This document shows, in pieces, positions 26,600-40,199 of a DNA stretch of 64,000 nucleotides. This DNA is from Anarhynchus alexandrinus (taxonomy: Eukaryota; Chordata; Aves; Charadriiformes; Charadriidae). The notes under the pieces are model-generated. The model was not told where the DNA came from, did no database searches, and worked only from the letters and a program-made list of their open reading frames with translations. The DNA lies in contig VUYV01000122.1 of the NCBI GenBank assembly GCA_008711295.1, positions 1,989,172 through 2,053,171 on the forward strand. The letters run 5' to 3'. A program made the translations under genes and the position numbers. How positions within the stretch are numbered: the first letter of the stretch is position 1; every line of letters begins with the position of its first letter.

Positions 26600-29500
26600 T
26601 TGACAGAAAGTAGTGTTGAGGGAGAGAATTTGGTTAAGGAAAATGACATAAATGAGGTATTCCTGCTGTTGCCACTTTGTCAGTACTCTAAATTGCCAAG
26701 TATGGATGCAGTGCTTTTTCTGTAATACCTCCTGTAGTGCTCCACAGCCTCTGTTGTGAGGAATTTAAAAGTAAACTGTTTCTAATGAGTACTTTTTATG
26801 GGCATTTAAATAAAAGCTTGTCATCATCCCGTCTTCCATTTGCAAGTAAAGCTTGATGAACTGTTTGCTAGAAGCAATATTGCTAACTACCCCATCCAAA
26901 TAAAGGCAGTACAAGGTCAACGACTAATTCTTTGGTGGTGTTCTTCGCATCATTGGCCCTGGACTGCATAGGCAGAAAGACATTTTTTATTAATTCTAAA
27001 AGTGCTATATAAATTGGTACTTTGCAGAATTACATCAAATATTTCGTGTATAATAAAACATAATTTTGTGTGTGTGTATATATAGACAATATACAGTCAA
27101 TGTCTCTTTCAGTTTTTCCGCTGAAAAAGTTGTATTTTCTGCAGACTGAAGAGATTCTGGAGTGAACTTAGTACTTTGCCTTTGTTATGTCATTCTATTT
27201 CTTAAGTCAGAGATGAAAATGTGACCATGGCACTGCCTGTCATACCTGGCATTGCTACTATACTTTTATTAATAGTAAACACTTATCTCTTTTCTCTACC
27301 TCCCTCTCTCACCTTCCTAACAATGTGCACTGCATCCTGGGTGGCTATAAGTGTTTAATAATTTATTCAGTCTATTCACTGTGTCTTATGAAAATTTAAA
27401 GCAACTCTGTTATAAGGGTTTTTGTGTATGTGCAGTTTTGGTATGCAGTCAGCCCACAAGTAGAAAAGAAAATTCAGTTTTATACTGTGGTTCTTGTACA
27501 TGCTGTATAATGGTACTGATGAGTAGCATGCTGAATAAATGTGTTGGTTTCAGATAAAAGATGAATGAAACACCAATTTTGCCTAAGAAATCCAAGTTTG
27601 CTTCAGTGGAATTCAGGTAGCTATTTTGTCTCTTTGTACCTCTTTTCTTTTTAAAATTTCTAAAAATAAAAAAAACCCTAAACAAACAAACAAAAAATCC
27701 TTCTCCTGAAAATAAACCTGGTATAAAGACTTAGAATCAGCAGTTGCAATAGTAGCAGCATTTAAGGTAGTGATATATTGACTACCTTGAGTACTGGTGA
27801 CTGTTGAATCACAGCAGAAAGGAGTTTTTCACGAATGTCAACACATTCAAGAAAGCAGAAAAGTATAGGAGGGAGTTACCTTGCACTGAGACAGATGTTG
27901 TTATGTCAACAGTTAATGTGTTGTGTTCAAAATACTGTTAGTGCAAAAAGGAACACACCATATATGCGAAGCCAAGAATTTGTCTTTAGTCCCATTAATA
28001 TTTTAACAGTTTAATAGTCCAAATTACTAGGCCAGTTACAATGACACACTGTTGTATATAGTAGCCCAAATTAATATAGAAAGGCCTCAATACTACTACT
28101 ACTAATTTAAAATTGCGATACAGGAAAACTAATAGCCGCTGTTTTCTTTGGTGCAATATTCACTGTCCCGATGTTCCTCTGGGTCCTAAGGCTGAACAGT
28201 ACCTGTATTCCCTCATTTTCCAGATGTAGCATTTATTCATATCTATTACAACAGAGATAGCTTCTTTGGTATCATGGAATCTCTCTGCCTAAATACGCAA
28301 GCACTGCGTGACTGATTACTGTGTCAGATATCCTTCCAATACATTTTAGTGCTTGATATTTCTGTGATTTGCATCCTTCCTTTAGGTCCAGCTTCTCTTT
28401 CTACATTAAGGTACTCTATATTCTGGCTTTGGGGTTTTTAGAAGCTCTGTACAATGATGCAGGAGATCTCTTCTCATTCTATGTTCTCTGTGAAGCAGAA
28501 AGGGAATTTCAATCCAGGGCTGAGAAACTTTAAGGAAACAGCTTTAATTTGGAGTCAGCTTAGCGAGTGAAAACTGAGCTTTCTTTAGGACAGCAAGTAA
28601 GAAGATGAAGATTGTACTTCTGTTATTTTTTTGGACTATGTGTTTCTTGTTGCATGCATCGTAAAGACCAGACATGCCACATCTCACACAGAAGAAGCGG
28701 TGTTTCTATTGCTGTCGTGTGCCACACATGAGGGAGGGTTATGCAAAGAGGTCAGAAAAAACTGAGAGCCCACTTCTTCCATCTTGTCAGTTGGTGCAGC
28801 AGAGAAAACACAAGCGGGGAAGGCAAAGCAGCCCTTTTGTCCCTCCATAGTCAACAGGGAATATGGTGTGTCCTGGTGGCCTGGACACCATTAAAATGCT
28901 ATCCTTCTGTCCAGGTCCTCCAGCTACCCCGAGTAGGAAAGTTGTAGCACTTCTGTACAGTACCTCGTGCACTCTGACACTACCATCTCTCCAACCAGTT
29001 GTTCTTGATAAGAGTGGAACTTGAATCAGCAACCAGGAAGTGATGGAATTTCTCCTAATTTTTCCTCAGCAGAGTACTTGATTTCCACTGCCTAAGAGCT
29101 AAAATAATAATGTTGTTCCCTTGTTGCCATTTGAAATAAAACACGTCAGTACTGCTGATAGGCTCCCTCCCACTTCTTCCTGCAGTGAGCTTGGCCCATA
29201 TTGGTCAGTTCTCAGCCTTCCTCAAAGTGTTGATCTCAGCTTTTACCCTTTTACTTTGTTCCAGAAATTAAGATGTTTAGCTTCAAAACCATGAGTACAG
29301 AGGACACGCATCTGCCTTCCATGAGGTCTCAACTGTTTTATGGAAGGGCATAATTTAAATTACCAATGTATTAATTTACTAATTTAATATTTTATAATTG
29401 CATTCCTGTGCCTAAAAGATCAAGGAACGTGGCTGCAATCAATTTAATGCATTCTTAAATAGAGAGCTATTTTCTATCCCTATTCTTCCATTATCTGGAT

Positions 29501-32500
29501 CGCAGCCAATGTGCTACACAAAATCCATTCTTCTAAGGATTGTTAATGACACAAACTAAGTGATCCTGAAAGATGAAATGGTTGGTGTGGTTTTCATTGA
29601 TTTTGGAAAACATTTAATCTGGAATCTCATTTACTTTTCATTCAGTTGTGGGAAATATCTCATTCAGGATTTTTCAGATCAGGCTGAAAAATTCGTAACT
29701 ACTTACCTGTTGAAACATGAAAAAGTAAAAAAAAGCTGATGGAGGGAAAAAATATGTTATCTTGCCATTGGAATCTTTATTCCTTTATAATTTGATCAAG
29801 CATGGTTGTCTACTAACATAAAAATTTGTTTCAGGTTTAATCTTGGTAAAATTTATAACATGAAATTAAGAAGAATTAATCAGTTGCTAATCACATATTT
29901 AAGACTTCACAGAGTACTAATCCTATGTTTTTGTCACATGGAAGGGCCTGTTTTTTCTCAGAGAGCTCTGCGAAGCCCATGGAGTCTTTATTTATCAAAT
30001 ACAACTGACTGACACCTTGGAGGTAAGTAGCATCTCCTAGGGAATGGTAGAATCCCTAAAAGGGAGAAGAACTCTGCCAATACTTGATGGAAAAGCAGGG
30101 ATGACGGACAGAGAAGACCAGCAAGCAAACTTGAAATATGTACACTTGCATATTTTGATCATGCTTTGGGGCATTTCTGTTTTTAGTTATAAAAGTTGCT
30201 CAGCCACAAAATACGGGAGATGTATCATCATTGCATTACTTGGTGTCAAGTAATGTTCCTGGGTTTACTAATAATTTCTGGGTTTGCTAGTCACCAATGA
30301 ATCGCACCTTGGGAGTACAGACGTCATGGGCTGAAATAAAAGAGTCTGGTTAAATTATTTTTGAGAGGTACAAATTTTTTTTAATGCCATGTGTGCTTAT
30401 AAAATCAGAAATAACTGAGGAAGAGAAGATGTTACCACAGTATTGCAGTTAGGTAGACAGTGGATGAAGTGGGAACAGCTAGGCAAAGAGCTATGAAAGG
30501 TAGGTGGTGGGCATCTCAGTCAGTGGATGTGGTAATAGCAGTGGGGATGAAACCTCCTTCATCACTAGGGCTTGAGGAAGTGGGAAGCAGCTGGCTGGTT
30601 GAACAGTTGCCAACTAGGACTTCATCATGCACAGCTCAAAAAAAATATTTTCTGAAGTATGAGGACACCTGAATATTTTTCTCCTCGTTCTCCTTTTTAC
30701 CCCTTCTTTTTTCTCCCTTCAATGCTGTGCTGTTGTGTAAGCCGTTCAGATTCACTATTTAAGTAAGGAATTTTAACTCATTGAGGACCTATAATTTGTT
30801 TTCAGTCTTTGTTAGTGGCACAGAAAATTTGAACCTAACCCATGTTGCTGCCAATCAGTTCATGGAAGAATAGTTACAGATAGAATACCATACCTTAATG
30901 CGTGTGTACTTGCAACTTGAATACACAAGCTGCTGTATCCTTTTCACAGACTTGGAACTGGACATAGAAGGACTGAAGCTCTTACTAAATAAAGCCTGGG
31001 GCTTTTTTATTATATCTGCTGTATGTGTAAATCCATATGTAATCCTGCAAGTTCTTCCTTAGCTGTCACACCATGAAAACTCAAATTCTTGAGCTGTTTT
31101 TCTAAGCAACTTGATACTTGAAACAGGTCAGTGCCAGATTTGCATATTGCTCAAAATTAACAAATGTGCTTAAAGCTTAAAAGATGGTGTCAAATAGCTT
31201 CTGAAAAATCCATCTACACATCTAACGTGGGGTCAGAATTACTAGACTTGCTGATTCCTTTAATCTGTTTAGATACCTGCCTAGAAATTAAAGCTGGATG
31301 TCAGAGGACAAGCTTTTCCTTTCCTGAGACAATTAAAACTTAAACTCTTTCAGGTAGGGAGAGTTTCTAAATCAAGTTAAAGCCTACTCTGGAAGGAAGA
31401 TGTCCTCCCATACTAGCCTTCATGCCATCACACTTCCTACCATGTACTTCAGCTTTAGCTTGCCCGTGAAATAGTTCATGGGGGACAACGGTTCAGTTTC
31501 ACAGTCACTGGAGACAGAAGGGAGGTCTTAGTGTCCTAGTTCTAAGGACTACTTCTGCATTTCACATGAAATTGCAATAGGGTAAAAGAAATATCTGTTG
31601 TAGCAGAATGCAAACTTGAGCCTAGGCTTCAATCTGTTTGAGGAGGAGGGAGCTTTGGCTTTTAGGGGTTGTTTTTTTTTTTTTTTTTCAAACCTTCCAG
31701 ATAAGCATTGCTTTTTGAATCACATTTTCACAGGCTTTTATTCCATAACATTTCTAAGGCAGTGTTAGTGTGAGTAAAATATAATGATATAGAAAATGAC
31801 AGTCTGAATGTTATGGGTGAATCTCGTACAATGCCAGGCATGCAAGGGATTGAAAACAGATAACCTATGGCCACTGCTGCTCAGAATTTACTAATTATGT
31901 TAAATGGAATAGCAAGGGTCAAAATCTTCCCCTGACAACCCTTACAAGTACATGAGAAATAACTCAGGAAAACAATGGTCTTCAAGACACTGAGCTGCCA
32001 GAAGCTTTTTAGCAGGTGAGAAAGAAAGATGAGTTGTCAAGGACTGTTCAGGAAAAAAATATAAATAACTCATCATTATATATATATTCTTAATAGGGTC
32101 TACAGTTAGTAAGGTATATTTAGAAATAATTAATAATAATAAATAGCTTTATTGATCAAGAAACTGATGTCAGTATTGGTGAGAGGGATGGAAACAGGCC
32201 ATTCAAACATTATTTCCTGAGCAGCTGCTCTTCTTATTTTTCCTACTGCGTATTCATAGAGAAAATCTATACTAATATTAGGGCCAAACTAAGGCCAACC
32301 TTAAGTAACCCTGAACCACGAGCTTAGGACTTCCTCATCATGCATGAGCATTCACATCACCGGGGAGGGAGGTCCTTGTTTACAAAGCAGAACCTTTCTC
32401 AGAACTGGGCTTTTTATACCATTTTTGCTTTCCCAGTCTTGTCTCTGTTTATAAACAGTAAAGAGAACAAGACGTAAGAGAAGGTACTAAAGGGCTGGAT

Positions 32501-34470
32501 AAAAAAAAAGGAATCTGGGATTGTAGCCAGTGGACTTTTGTGCTGAAAGACTGTAAGTAAATCCCCACCATCCTGCAGGAAGGACTGAAGAGGCATTAGG
32601 AAACACTTTGGTCAAAATCTATAGATGGAAGTTTAACATAGATTTATAATTGAATTGACAGCCTCTAAACAGTGACCTGACTTAGTGAGCTAAAGTGTAA
32701 AAACTTAATGTGTAAAGGTCTTAGAGCAGTTATAATATAATACTAGCTGTGGAGCTGCACTTCAATCTAGATGTTGAATAATGTTTTTATTTGTAGTGTC
32801 GTTAACCGGCTCGTGGTTCAACTTGTTGCAATAGCTTTTTGTGTGGATCTCTTCCCTACAGCAATCAGCAAATAAACATATCCTGTGACTCCTAAGCTGA
32901 ATATAAAGATCTATTTACCAGTTGTTTCTAGTGAACTACTTGCAGTTAAGCTTTCATGATATACTTTGGTTTTTTTCTTTTCAGTCCCTTCACCCTCATA
33001 AACAAAAATCAGCTTTGCTTTTCCACAGATGTGTAACAGAAAGGGGGTAAGCAGACATTACACACATACACACACACAGAGATAAGAAAGCAAAGTATAT
33101 TTTTAGAATGGTGGATTTTTCTTGGATAAAATAGAGATCTCTAAAGGCTAAATGCTGTTCTTTTTTATAAATCTTGTATTGGTAAACATGATACGCTGTG
33201 AGTCAAAATCACAAATACATGTATGCTATGTACCTTTATACAACATAACCTCGAAGACATCACTAATAAACTTTCATTCAATACTCTGAAGGCAGTTTTG
33301 TTTTACCTATAGCTCTGTCAACATTTCAACATTTTGTACATATTAGTTTTTGCACTTCAAGATGTTCATCATTTAGTTGTGAGTATTCACTGCTGGGTAA
33401 TTAGTATATGTCATTCAGGAATAAATGAAAGGTAACATTCAACCTGTCGGTCAGTAAAAAAGAAAAAAATAAGCCTTTCTATTTGCTTTGATCAATGTAA
33501 GATATCTGGAAAGGCTTTTGCTTTGTTGAAAAAAATTTGGGAAATGATGGATTCATGAAATTGTGTAGTCATTTTGTGTGGTTAAGGAAACTGTAGTTGT
33601 GGATAATCTAGTTCTCTGATAAGTATTTTCCAGTACAGTAATCCTTTACAATGGCAAATCTTAATTTCTTTTTCTTTAATAGATATATTTAAGTGAAAAT
33701 ATGTGGTAAATTTGATTTGACTTTTTCATTTTTCTAAAACAATACTTATATACTAAACTGTTAATGATAATATCAACCTATTTTTCTCACATAGAAGGTA
33801 ATAATTTTGAAATAAGAATCACACAATTGTAGAATTATGCTGATATTAAACAATTGAAACCTTCCTTTGACCAAAAGAAAAAATTCATCTTTGATTATAC
33901 AATGCTCTTTTAATTAAAAAAGTATGCATCTTCTTTTTTAGTATTGATTTTCATGATTTGTTATTTCATCTGAAAGACTTTTATATGGAAATTAGATTTC
34001 CCTTTCTAGGTGAATAAATGCTAATAGAAGTGTTCTACAATCACTTATTAAAGTTTTAACTGAAGTCACTTGGATTATTTTTGCATCCTAAATATCTTTT
34101 TCCCCTCCAAGCATCCCAGCAAACAGGGTTACTGGAGTGAATATTTCCAAATTAAGCAAATAGCAAATGTTTGTGAAAATTGTAATCATTAAAGAAGATG
34201 ATTAATGCAGGAACACATGTACTGCAAGTGTAAACCTCAAATGCACAGATCCAATTTCATATATCAATTAATTCTAGTGACCTTCTTGTATCCAAACTGC
34301 TATATAACTTCTGGTCTGCCACCTGGCATCACCTTGAGGGTAGTGAATGAAAATAAAAGATGCAACCTCAAAAGGTACGAGTTTACTAGAGGTTAGACTG
34401 AGGGGTAGCACTGCAAGGGCTACTGTGTTCATACAGCTTGAAAGGACAAGTACTTGCAAGCAAGTAAATT
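26600..34470. other. AT-rich stretch, intron 9 if the gene model holds
   Basis: I see no minus-strand exon with good signals and no full transposon. A T17 run lies at 31672-31688 and a short CA repeat near 33060-33080. An exon-like plus-strand piece at 29962-30022 (acceptor TGTTTTTTCTCAG, donor GAG|GTAAGT) has no partner in phase. Confidence 0.45.
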
Positions 34471-34476
34471 TCTCAC

Positions 34477-34681
34477 CTAAGCACTCCCAGTGAGTTCAGC
34501 ACACCAGTAAAAGATCCATACACAGAGATGCTTCCTTCTGGCTGGTTAAAGTTGGGCTCTGAAGTTTCCTCTATCTTAGGTAAATTTTTTTGTGGTCTAT
34601 ATAGTTTTGTTTTTTTCTGAGTTCTCTTTAGTGCAGTACTATCAGTTTGAATGTGTTTGGTTGGTTCAAATTTATTGCTTC
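34477..34681 (-). CDS. Candidate exon 9 of an unrecognised minus-strand gene
   Basis: This is the longest candidate exon, 205 bases. The donor is good (CTTAG|GTGAGA); the acceptor (GTTGGATGCTGATAG) has only a modest pyrimidine tract. One frame is open throughout: two bases finish a codon, 67 codons follow, and two bases remain. The composition is protein-like rather than translated AT-rich noise: a basic part with KRTQKKTKLYRPQK, an acidic/proline part with PKIEETSEPNFNQPEG, and a C-terminal part with SVYGSFTGVLNSLGVL. No known domain. The joint codon with exon 8 is AGA (Arg), and with exon 10 AGC (Ser). Confidence 0.38.
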
Positions 34682-35639
34682 CTATCAGCATCCAACAAAA
34701 TAATAATTGCATAAAAGCTCTTTCTTTAAAAATAAATAACCTAAGAAATGTTATGATTTTAAGAGGAAAAACAAGAAAGGAAGTTGTGCATTGTTTCACG
34801 TTTGCTGTGAAATACTGTTGTCCTTCAATGTTACAGTCATATAGAAAATAGACATCCATCATGATCTATTCTGTTGAAACTGAACTTCAGATTGCTATAT
34901 TGCAAAGGGAAAACCAAACACACTAAAAGTATAACATGGAATTAAAAAGCTATGTTGTGAATTGGGATGAAACAACATAAAAAGGGTGCTAAATTGAATT
35001 CTAAGCAAGTTTTTAATGTTTGCTATGTACAAGTACTGTGCTCTGTGAATTATGGCAGGAGAAGGACGGGGGAAGAAAATGTTTCAGGTGGACATGTGTT
35101 AGATTTCTATTTTGAATTGAGCAGCTGTGATGATCCATCATACCAATTTTTGCAAACTATGTCTTATATAATGACATAAACAAGATACATTTCTAAAAAG
35201 AAAATATTCTACCATTTGGTGAATAACTGTAAATGTGCATATGTTTTGAATTAGGCAAATATGTTCTTCACTTAAAAAGAGTTTCTCAAAGTAAATGAGG
35301 GTTTTGTACTTGGAGTTATTTTACTATCTGTCTGTCTTCCCTTCTCTGGGAGTTGAAATGGGCTGGCTTTTTTTTTTTTTCTTTTTTTGCCATTTAGGAC
35401 TATATTTTGCCATCAAAACTCTTTGAAGGAAAACTTTTTACTGCTTAGCTCTACCTGATGATAAAAACTACTACACGTAACGAAGGATGGGTTTCCCCAG
35501 CTTATCATTATGAAAGATCATTCTAATTTAAAATTAAATTTAGGAGCTAGAATGAGATTAAATGGAAAGCTCAAGTACAACAGTAAAGAGAACTCCATCT
35601 AAATCATGGTATGATTTTAGATTTTTGTCAAGGACTTAC

Positions 35640-35716
35640 TACTCTGTTCTACAAGACTAGTCGCAAATGTCTGGGACACTTTAAGAAAATAGTGTAATAA
35701 TTCAAAAGGAAGAGAC
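35640..35716 (-). CDS. Candidate exon 8 of an unrecognised minus-strand gene
   Basis: On the minus strand a strong pyrimidine tract and AG (TTTCTTTCTTTGGTTCAGCAG) precede 77 bases that end at AGTA|GTAAGTCC. The open frame reads SLPFELLHYFLKVSQTFATS followed by LVEQS, an amphipathic helix-like stretch. It starts in phase 2 and ends in phase 1, both matching the neighbours (TGG with exon 7, AGA with exon 9). Function unknown. Confidence 0.35.
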
Positions 35717-35719
35717 CTG

Positions 35720-38700
35720 CTGAACCAAAGAAAGAAATCATTTAAAAGGCAGTAAAAAAAGATGGGAGAAAAATAAAATATTTTATCATTGTGATATAAT
35801 GCCAAAGATTTTTGTGTGTTCTTTGTTAAATAGGGTAATTGATCTCTATCCCAATACCAAAGTTACAACCAAGTTTTTCTAGGTAGTCTGCTGAGGCTGA
35901 TTAATCTAGTTCTGACGGGGTCAGCACAGCAGTTTTTGGGTCATCATAGCTATGTTTTAAGCTACCAAACAGCTATTTCCTAAGGTGTTTCAGAACAACT
36001 GAACTACAAAGGTCATACCTTGTTCAATGCTGTAGGCTAACCACAGGGAGGGTATTCAGAAATGCTTCTCTTTTTACTTGAAATTATGTTATTCCTGTCT
36101 TTACATGTCTAATTTGCACCACCAAGGAAGAAAGCTTGCATCATGTCATATAAAAAAATTTAGAAATTGCTGCATCCTCCAACTGCTGGAACATGATACC
36201 CAGGGGCAAAGTTCGTACAGTAACATTTCCTATAGCATGGTCCCCAAACTACTCAGCAGGTTAGGCTAATAGTAAGAATTACGGGCTCTCTATCTTCTAT
36301 GACTAAGAAATAGTTAACTATGTCTCACATGAACATGAATTACTACTCTCACCAATCAGGCTTTTACTCGTCTTGCTTGTTCACTGAGAGTTTCTCTGTT
36401 GGGCACAAGACCACAAGGGAATTTAGATACCTTGGCATTTAACCACCTGAGCATTTGCTAAAGCATATGTGCTCAGTGATCATGCAACGGCATTGCATGG
36501 CCTTAGTAGCCAGTGCTTGAATGCTGTAAACCCAGAGAAGTTTCAGAACAGCTTGAATTCAAGCCTCCTGCTTTTCCCATTGAGCATGCCGGCATTTCAG
36601 AAGACTTGAAGAAAAAGCCTGTAACAACTTGTCTGCCAGCATCAGCCACATGTCTCTATAAAGCAGGGACTGATATACAGCAGCAGACTTGGGCTGACAA
36701 TGCATGTGCTTAAGATGTCCACACTATAAGAAGATATTCTCTTTGACATGTGCACTCGGAGATGACAAGAGCTCGGCTTCATCTCCTGCTGTGGTTCCGA
36801 ACTCAGCCAAAGCCTGTGCCTGCTCATCTCTGAGCAACCTATCAGGTCTAGATGTCAGGTGATCCAAACTTAAATTCAAACCTAAAATATAATTTAGACA
36901 CAGAGCCTGACTTTGAAGCTGCTTATCCTTTAGTAAAATTTACAGCTCTGGGATTAACAGTCCCCTAAAATGCCTAAAAAAAACCCTAAAATGTAGCTAT
37001 TTTTTAAAAAAAACTCCTTACAATTTTCAAGATTATCACAGACCTCTTATGCAACAGTGAGAGAGGAAATACTCTTCTGCCTAAACTTTGCACCAAAAAA
37101 CAGTGTATAAGGTAACTTATTGAAAAATGGGGCAAGAGGCCATGGTTTTTTTACTTCAGATACAAGGCTCAATAGCCATGATCCAAGAGGAAGGGTTGTA
37201 CAAGCATGCCATACTCCACAGACGGGGTCTGTTTGGAAGGTAGCAAAACATGCCTTCTCCTTTCCCACTTCCCAAAATCTAGACTTGCCCTGTGCTTCTT
37301 GTTCTACCAGTCTGCGCTTTGAAGGGCCAACACACAGGATTTGGGAAAGAGGGTTTGATTCCTTTCCCTGACTGAAGAGAGTTCAGTTTCACATGTCCCA
37401 AAGTAAATATACGCTGACCTGGGTCAGGGATGCTCTTGTTTCTTCCTGCTGTAGCTGTTTCACTTTTCATGGACTACTTAACCTTTCAGTGAACCAGTGA
37501 CTTAGAAAAAGCAAGAGTACAAGTGGTGAAGGAATAAGAATGAAGACAATGCTGTTACCTTGTGCTTGGGACCTTACTTGAGCAATGGGTATTAGTCCAA
37601 AAAATGATTGCGAGTATTTAATTTCTTCCGAAAAGGCCGTTTGCTGTAATTCCCAGAAGTTAGAAGATTGGTAGATATATCCTAATTTATAGAGATGTCG
37701 TAGCTGGAGTAGGAAAGGCAACTGAATAAATTACATAGTCTAAGCAAATTGGTGTCTTATTGGACTAAGCAGTAAATTCCAGTTTGGTATTTAAACTGTA
37801 GGTTAAAAGGAAAAAAAAAAAAAGTTTGTTAATATGACAGATGAACAAGACTCTGAAATATTTTGTCATTAAATAAGTTTCACCTGTAAATATAGAAGTG
37901 GATGACTTTTTCCCCCTTGATTGACTAGTTACTTTCCTGAAGCTAACATATTAGCAAAGCAGTAATGCCAAAGGTTGTAGTTGTTACTGTTGTGAAATGG
38001 GATCTTAATTAATTGTTTTGTTGAATATGCCACTTAGATGTCAAATATTTTTTTCGACTTATGCAAGCCATCTATCTGTAGACTTAGAACTTAAGTAAGT
38101 ACCTCGCCTTGTGAGAGGCATCTCTAAGTGCTACAGATAGCTTACTCTTGTATTGTGTTCTTCCTCAGACCCATTGAAACTGCTAAAGGATCCTTTGGAG
38201 GTTGAGCTTCGTGCCTTTTGTTATGCAAATTATGTAATTCTCAATTCTGTGTGCAGTTCTGAGGCTGAGCTGTGGGAAAACCTTCTTCCAAAGCCAAGTG
38301 AAAGGGCTACCACCAACCCAAGAGTTTTGCGTCAATGAGCATTTAATGATTGACTCCGATGGGATTATGCCTATGAAAAAGGATTGCAGGATCTGAACCC
38401 TGAGTGCTATATAGTGAGGACTTCATTTTCTTTTATATTCTGTGAAGTGCTGTTCATATCTATTGTCCTGTGAGGAAAAAATATCTCCTGTAATAGCCTG
38501 ACTCTCTTTTGAACTGTCTATATGTTTTGGACATTTAAACTGTTCTGCAACTTGTCTATTGTTCTGTTTCCTAAATTCTTCCTAGCTGGGGACAAATTAC
38601 CACTTTAAATCAGAAAATTCATTTGTTTATTTTTAATTCTTGCTGGTAGTTGTGTAAAGTGATCATGAGCGCTGCGTTAATTGTGCAGGGGAGTGATTTG

Positions 38701-39900
38701 TTTGACTACAATATTAAATGGTCCTTTCCCTGAAAGAGCTGTTATGCTCCTCGTCTAGTACACCAGTTGGAAATTTGGGTTTTTTGGGGGGTTTTTTAGC
38801 CTCTCAGCTGTCATAGTTCCCTCTTACATGGTTTTTAGAAGTCATGTAGAACAGAGTACATACAGTAACATTTAATGTTGTGACTGCAGAATGACAAATT
38901 TACTTTATTCTTTGTATTACTGGTGCTTACTGCCGCTTACTGCCAGTATGTCATCCTACCAATCCCAGTTCTTCATTCTACTATAGAAGAATGCTTAGAT
39001 ATAACTCTAAACACCTAGACAAATAAAATCTTAATTGTCATTTTTTCATTATCCATTTATATGTCTTGTCAATCTTTTCTTTTTTGCTTCTTTCCCTCTC
39101 ACTAGTTTACTTTTTTCACAATCTCTGCAGTGTCTTTACCTTACTTGTTCATGTTTGACTCTAAACAATCAGATGGAACATTTTTACAAGCTATATATAT
39201 CAAATCCCTCAATGACAGCTAATGTTTTCATTACTTATGTATTCACTTTCCTGATGAGGTATTCTACAATCATAACAAATTAAATGAGTGACATATAGTG
39301 TGCAGATATTTGTTTGCTCTTTGACTAGTTACAGAGAAACAGCTTGTACTAGGAAAACAAAATATGTAACTGAATTACTGCAATATTGCCAAGCTAAAGG
39401 TGCCACAGTTTACTGAATTTTGTTCCTGTTTCTGAATGCCATAGTAAAGGTTGTCATTCAGCTTCCATTATGACTCCTAATTGGCATCTGTGGAGAAGTT
39501 CTTTAAAAAATCTTGTTTTGATCTAATATTGTATATTTTGTACTCAATCTCAATTAATAATGTATGCCTTGTCTTTTCAGGAAAAGTTAAAAGAAAGTCC
39601 GCTTATATGTTTTTTGAGCAGCTGGAGGATTCTCTTTTTTTTTCAAATCTAAGTCCACAAATCAACATTATAAAACATTTTCCTTCATCCTAACCAGTAA
39701 ACTCTGTGGTTCCAAAAAATAAATTTCCAGATTTGAAGTACAGGTAACCTTTCTGAATGGTCAGAAGGAATCTTATAGCCAGTTGCCATTTTCTCAATTT
39801 TTTCATCGTTATTGCTTTCTTTGCAATAAGAAAGTCTCCTGTTGTCTCCCTGTTGATTGCTCCCCACCTTTTGCTGTTGATGTCTTGATTGGAATTCTTA
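35720..39900. other. AT-rich stretch, intron 7 if the gene model holds
   Basis: No minus-strand exon or transposon is recognised. On the plus strand, 38174-38338 follows a strong acceptor (GTGTTCTTCCTCAG) and stays open for 54 codons to a TGA. It could be a terminal exon of something else, but it lacks partners. A 10-bp unit is duplicated in tandem near 38926-38945. Confidence 0.4.
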
Positions 39901-39901
39901 C

Positions 39902-39951
39902 CAATCTTGTATAGATGTAAAAATGGGGAATGTATCATCTCCGCCATCTTC
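39902..39951 (-). CDS. Candidate exon 7 of an unrecognised minus-strand gene
   Basis: A 50-base minus-strand segment ends at ATTG|GTAAGA. The acceptor (ACATATCTAGCAG) has a weak pyrimidine tract. The open frame reads EDGGDDTFPIFTSIQD and leaves TG, which joins the first G of exon 8 as Trp. The acidic peptide is unlike random AT-rich translation. It is separated by only 146 bases from candidate exon 6. Confidence 0.28.
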
Positions 39952-40097
39952 CTGCTAGATATGTTTTAATTGCAGAGATTTAATTTTGGGAAACTGTGAC
40001 TTTTTCTGTGTCAGCAATTCTAGCCTTCAAGTCCACAAAGATAATACTTCTTAGATGAGGTGAGTGATATTCCTGCTACATTGCTCCTGCAGGGTAC

Positions 40098-40196
40098 CAA
40101 AACTGCAACACATGTAGAACAAGAATTGCAGATACTCATCACGTATGGGTGCCTGCTCTTAAGATTGTTCCGGAAAGCAAATCTTTGGCTCCTGCT
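40098..40196 (-). CDS. Doubtful candidate exon 6 of an unrecognised minus-strand gene
   Basis: The minus-strand acceptor is very strong (GTTGACCCTGTTTTCTTGCAG), but the donor, TTTTG|GTACCC, is poor. The 99 bases read in phase 0 to phase 0, so the model stays in frame with or without it. The peptide includes RFAFRNNLKSRHPYVM and a cysteine cluster, ICNSCSTC. It may be an alternative exon or a decoy. Confidence 0.18.
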
Positions 40197-40199
40197 CTG

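Noticed and set aside
29962..30022. Plus-strand exon-like piece with a strong acceptor and donor
   Set aside because: The open frame does not match the phase of the neighbouring plus-strand candidates; kept only as an example of how common decoys are here.
38174..38338. Plus-strand terminal-exon-like segment
   Set aside because: Good acceptor and 54 codons to a stop, but no upstream exon in phase and no poly(A) signal close by.
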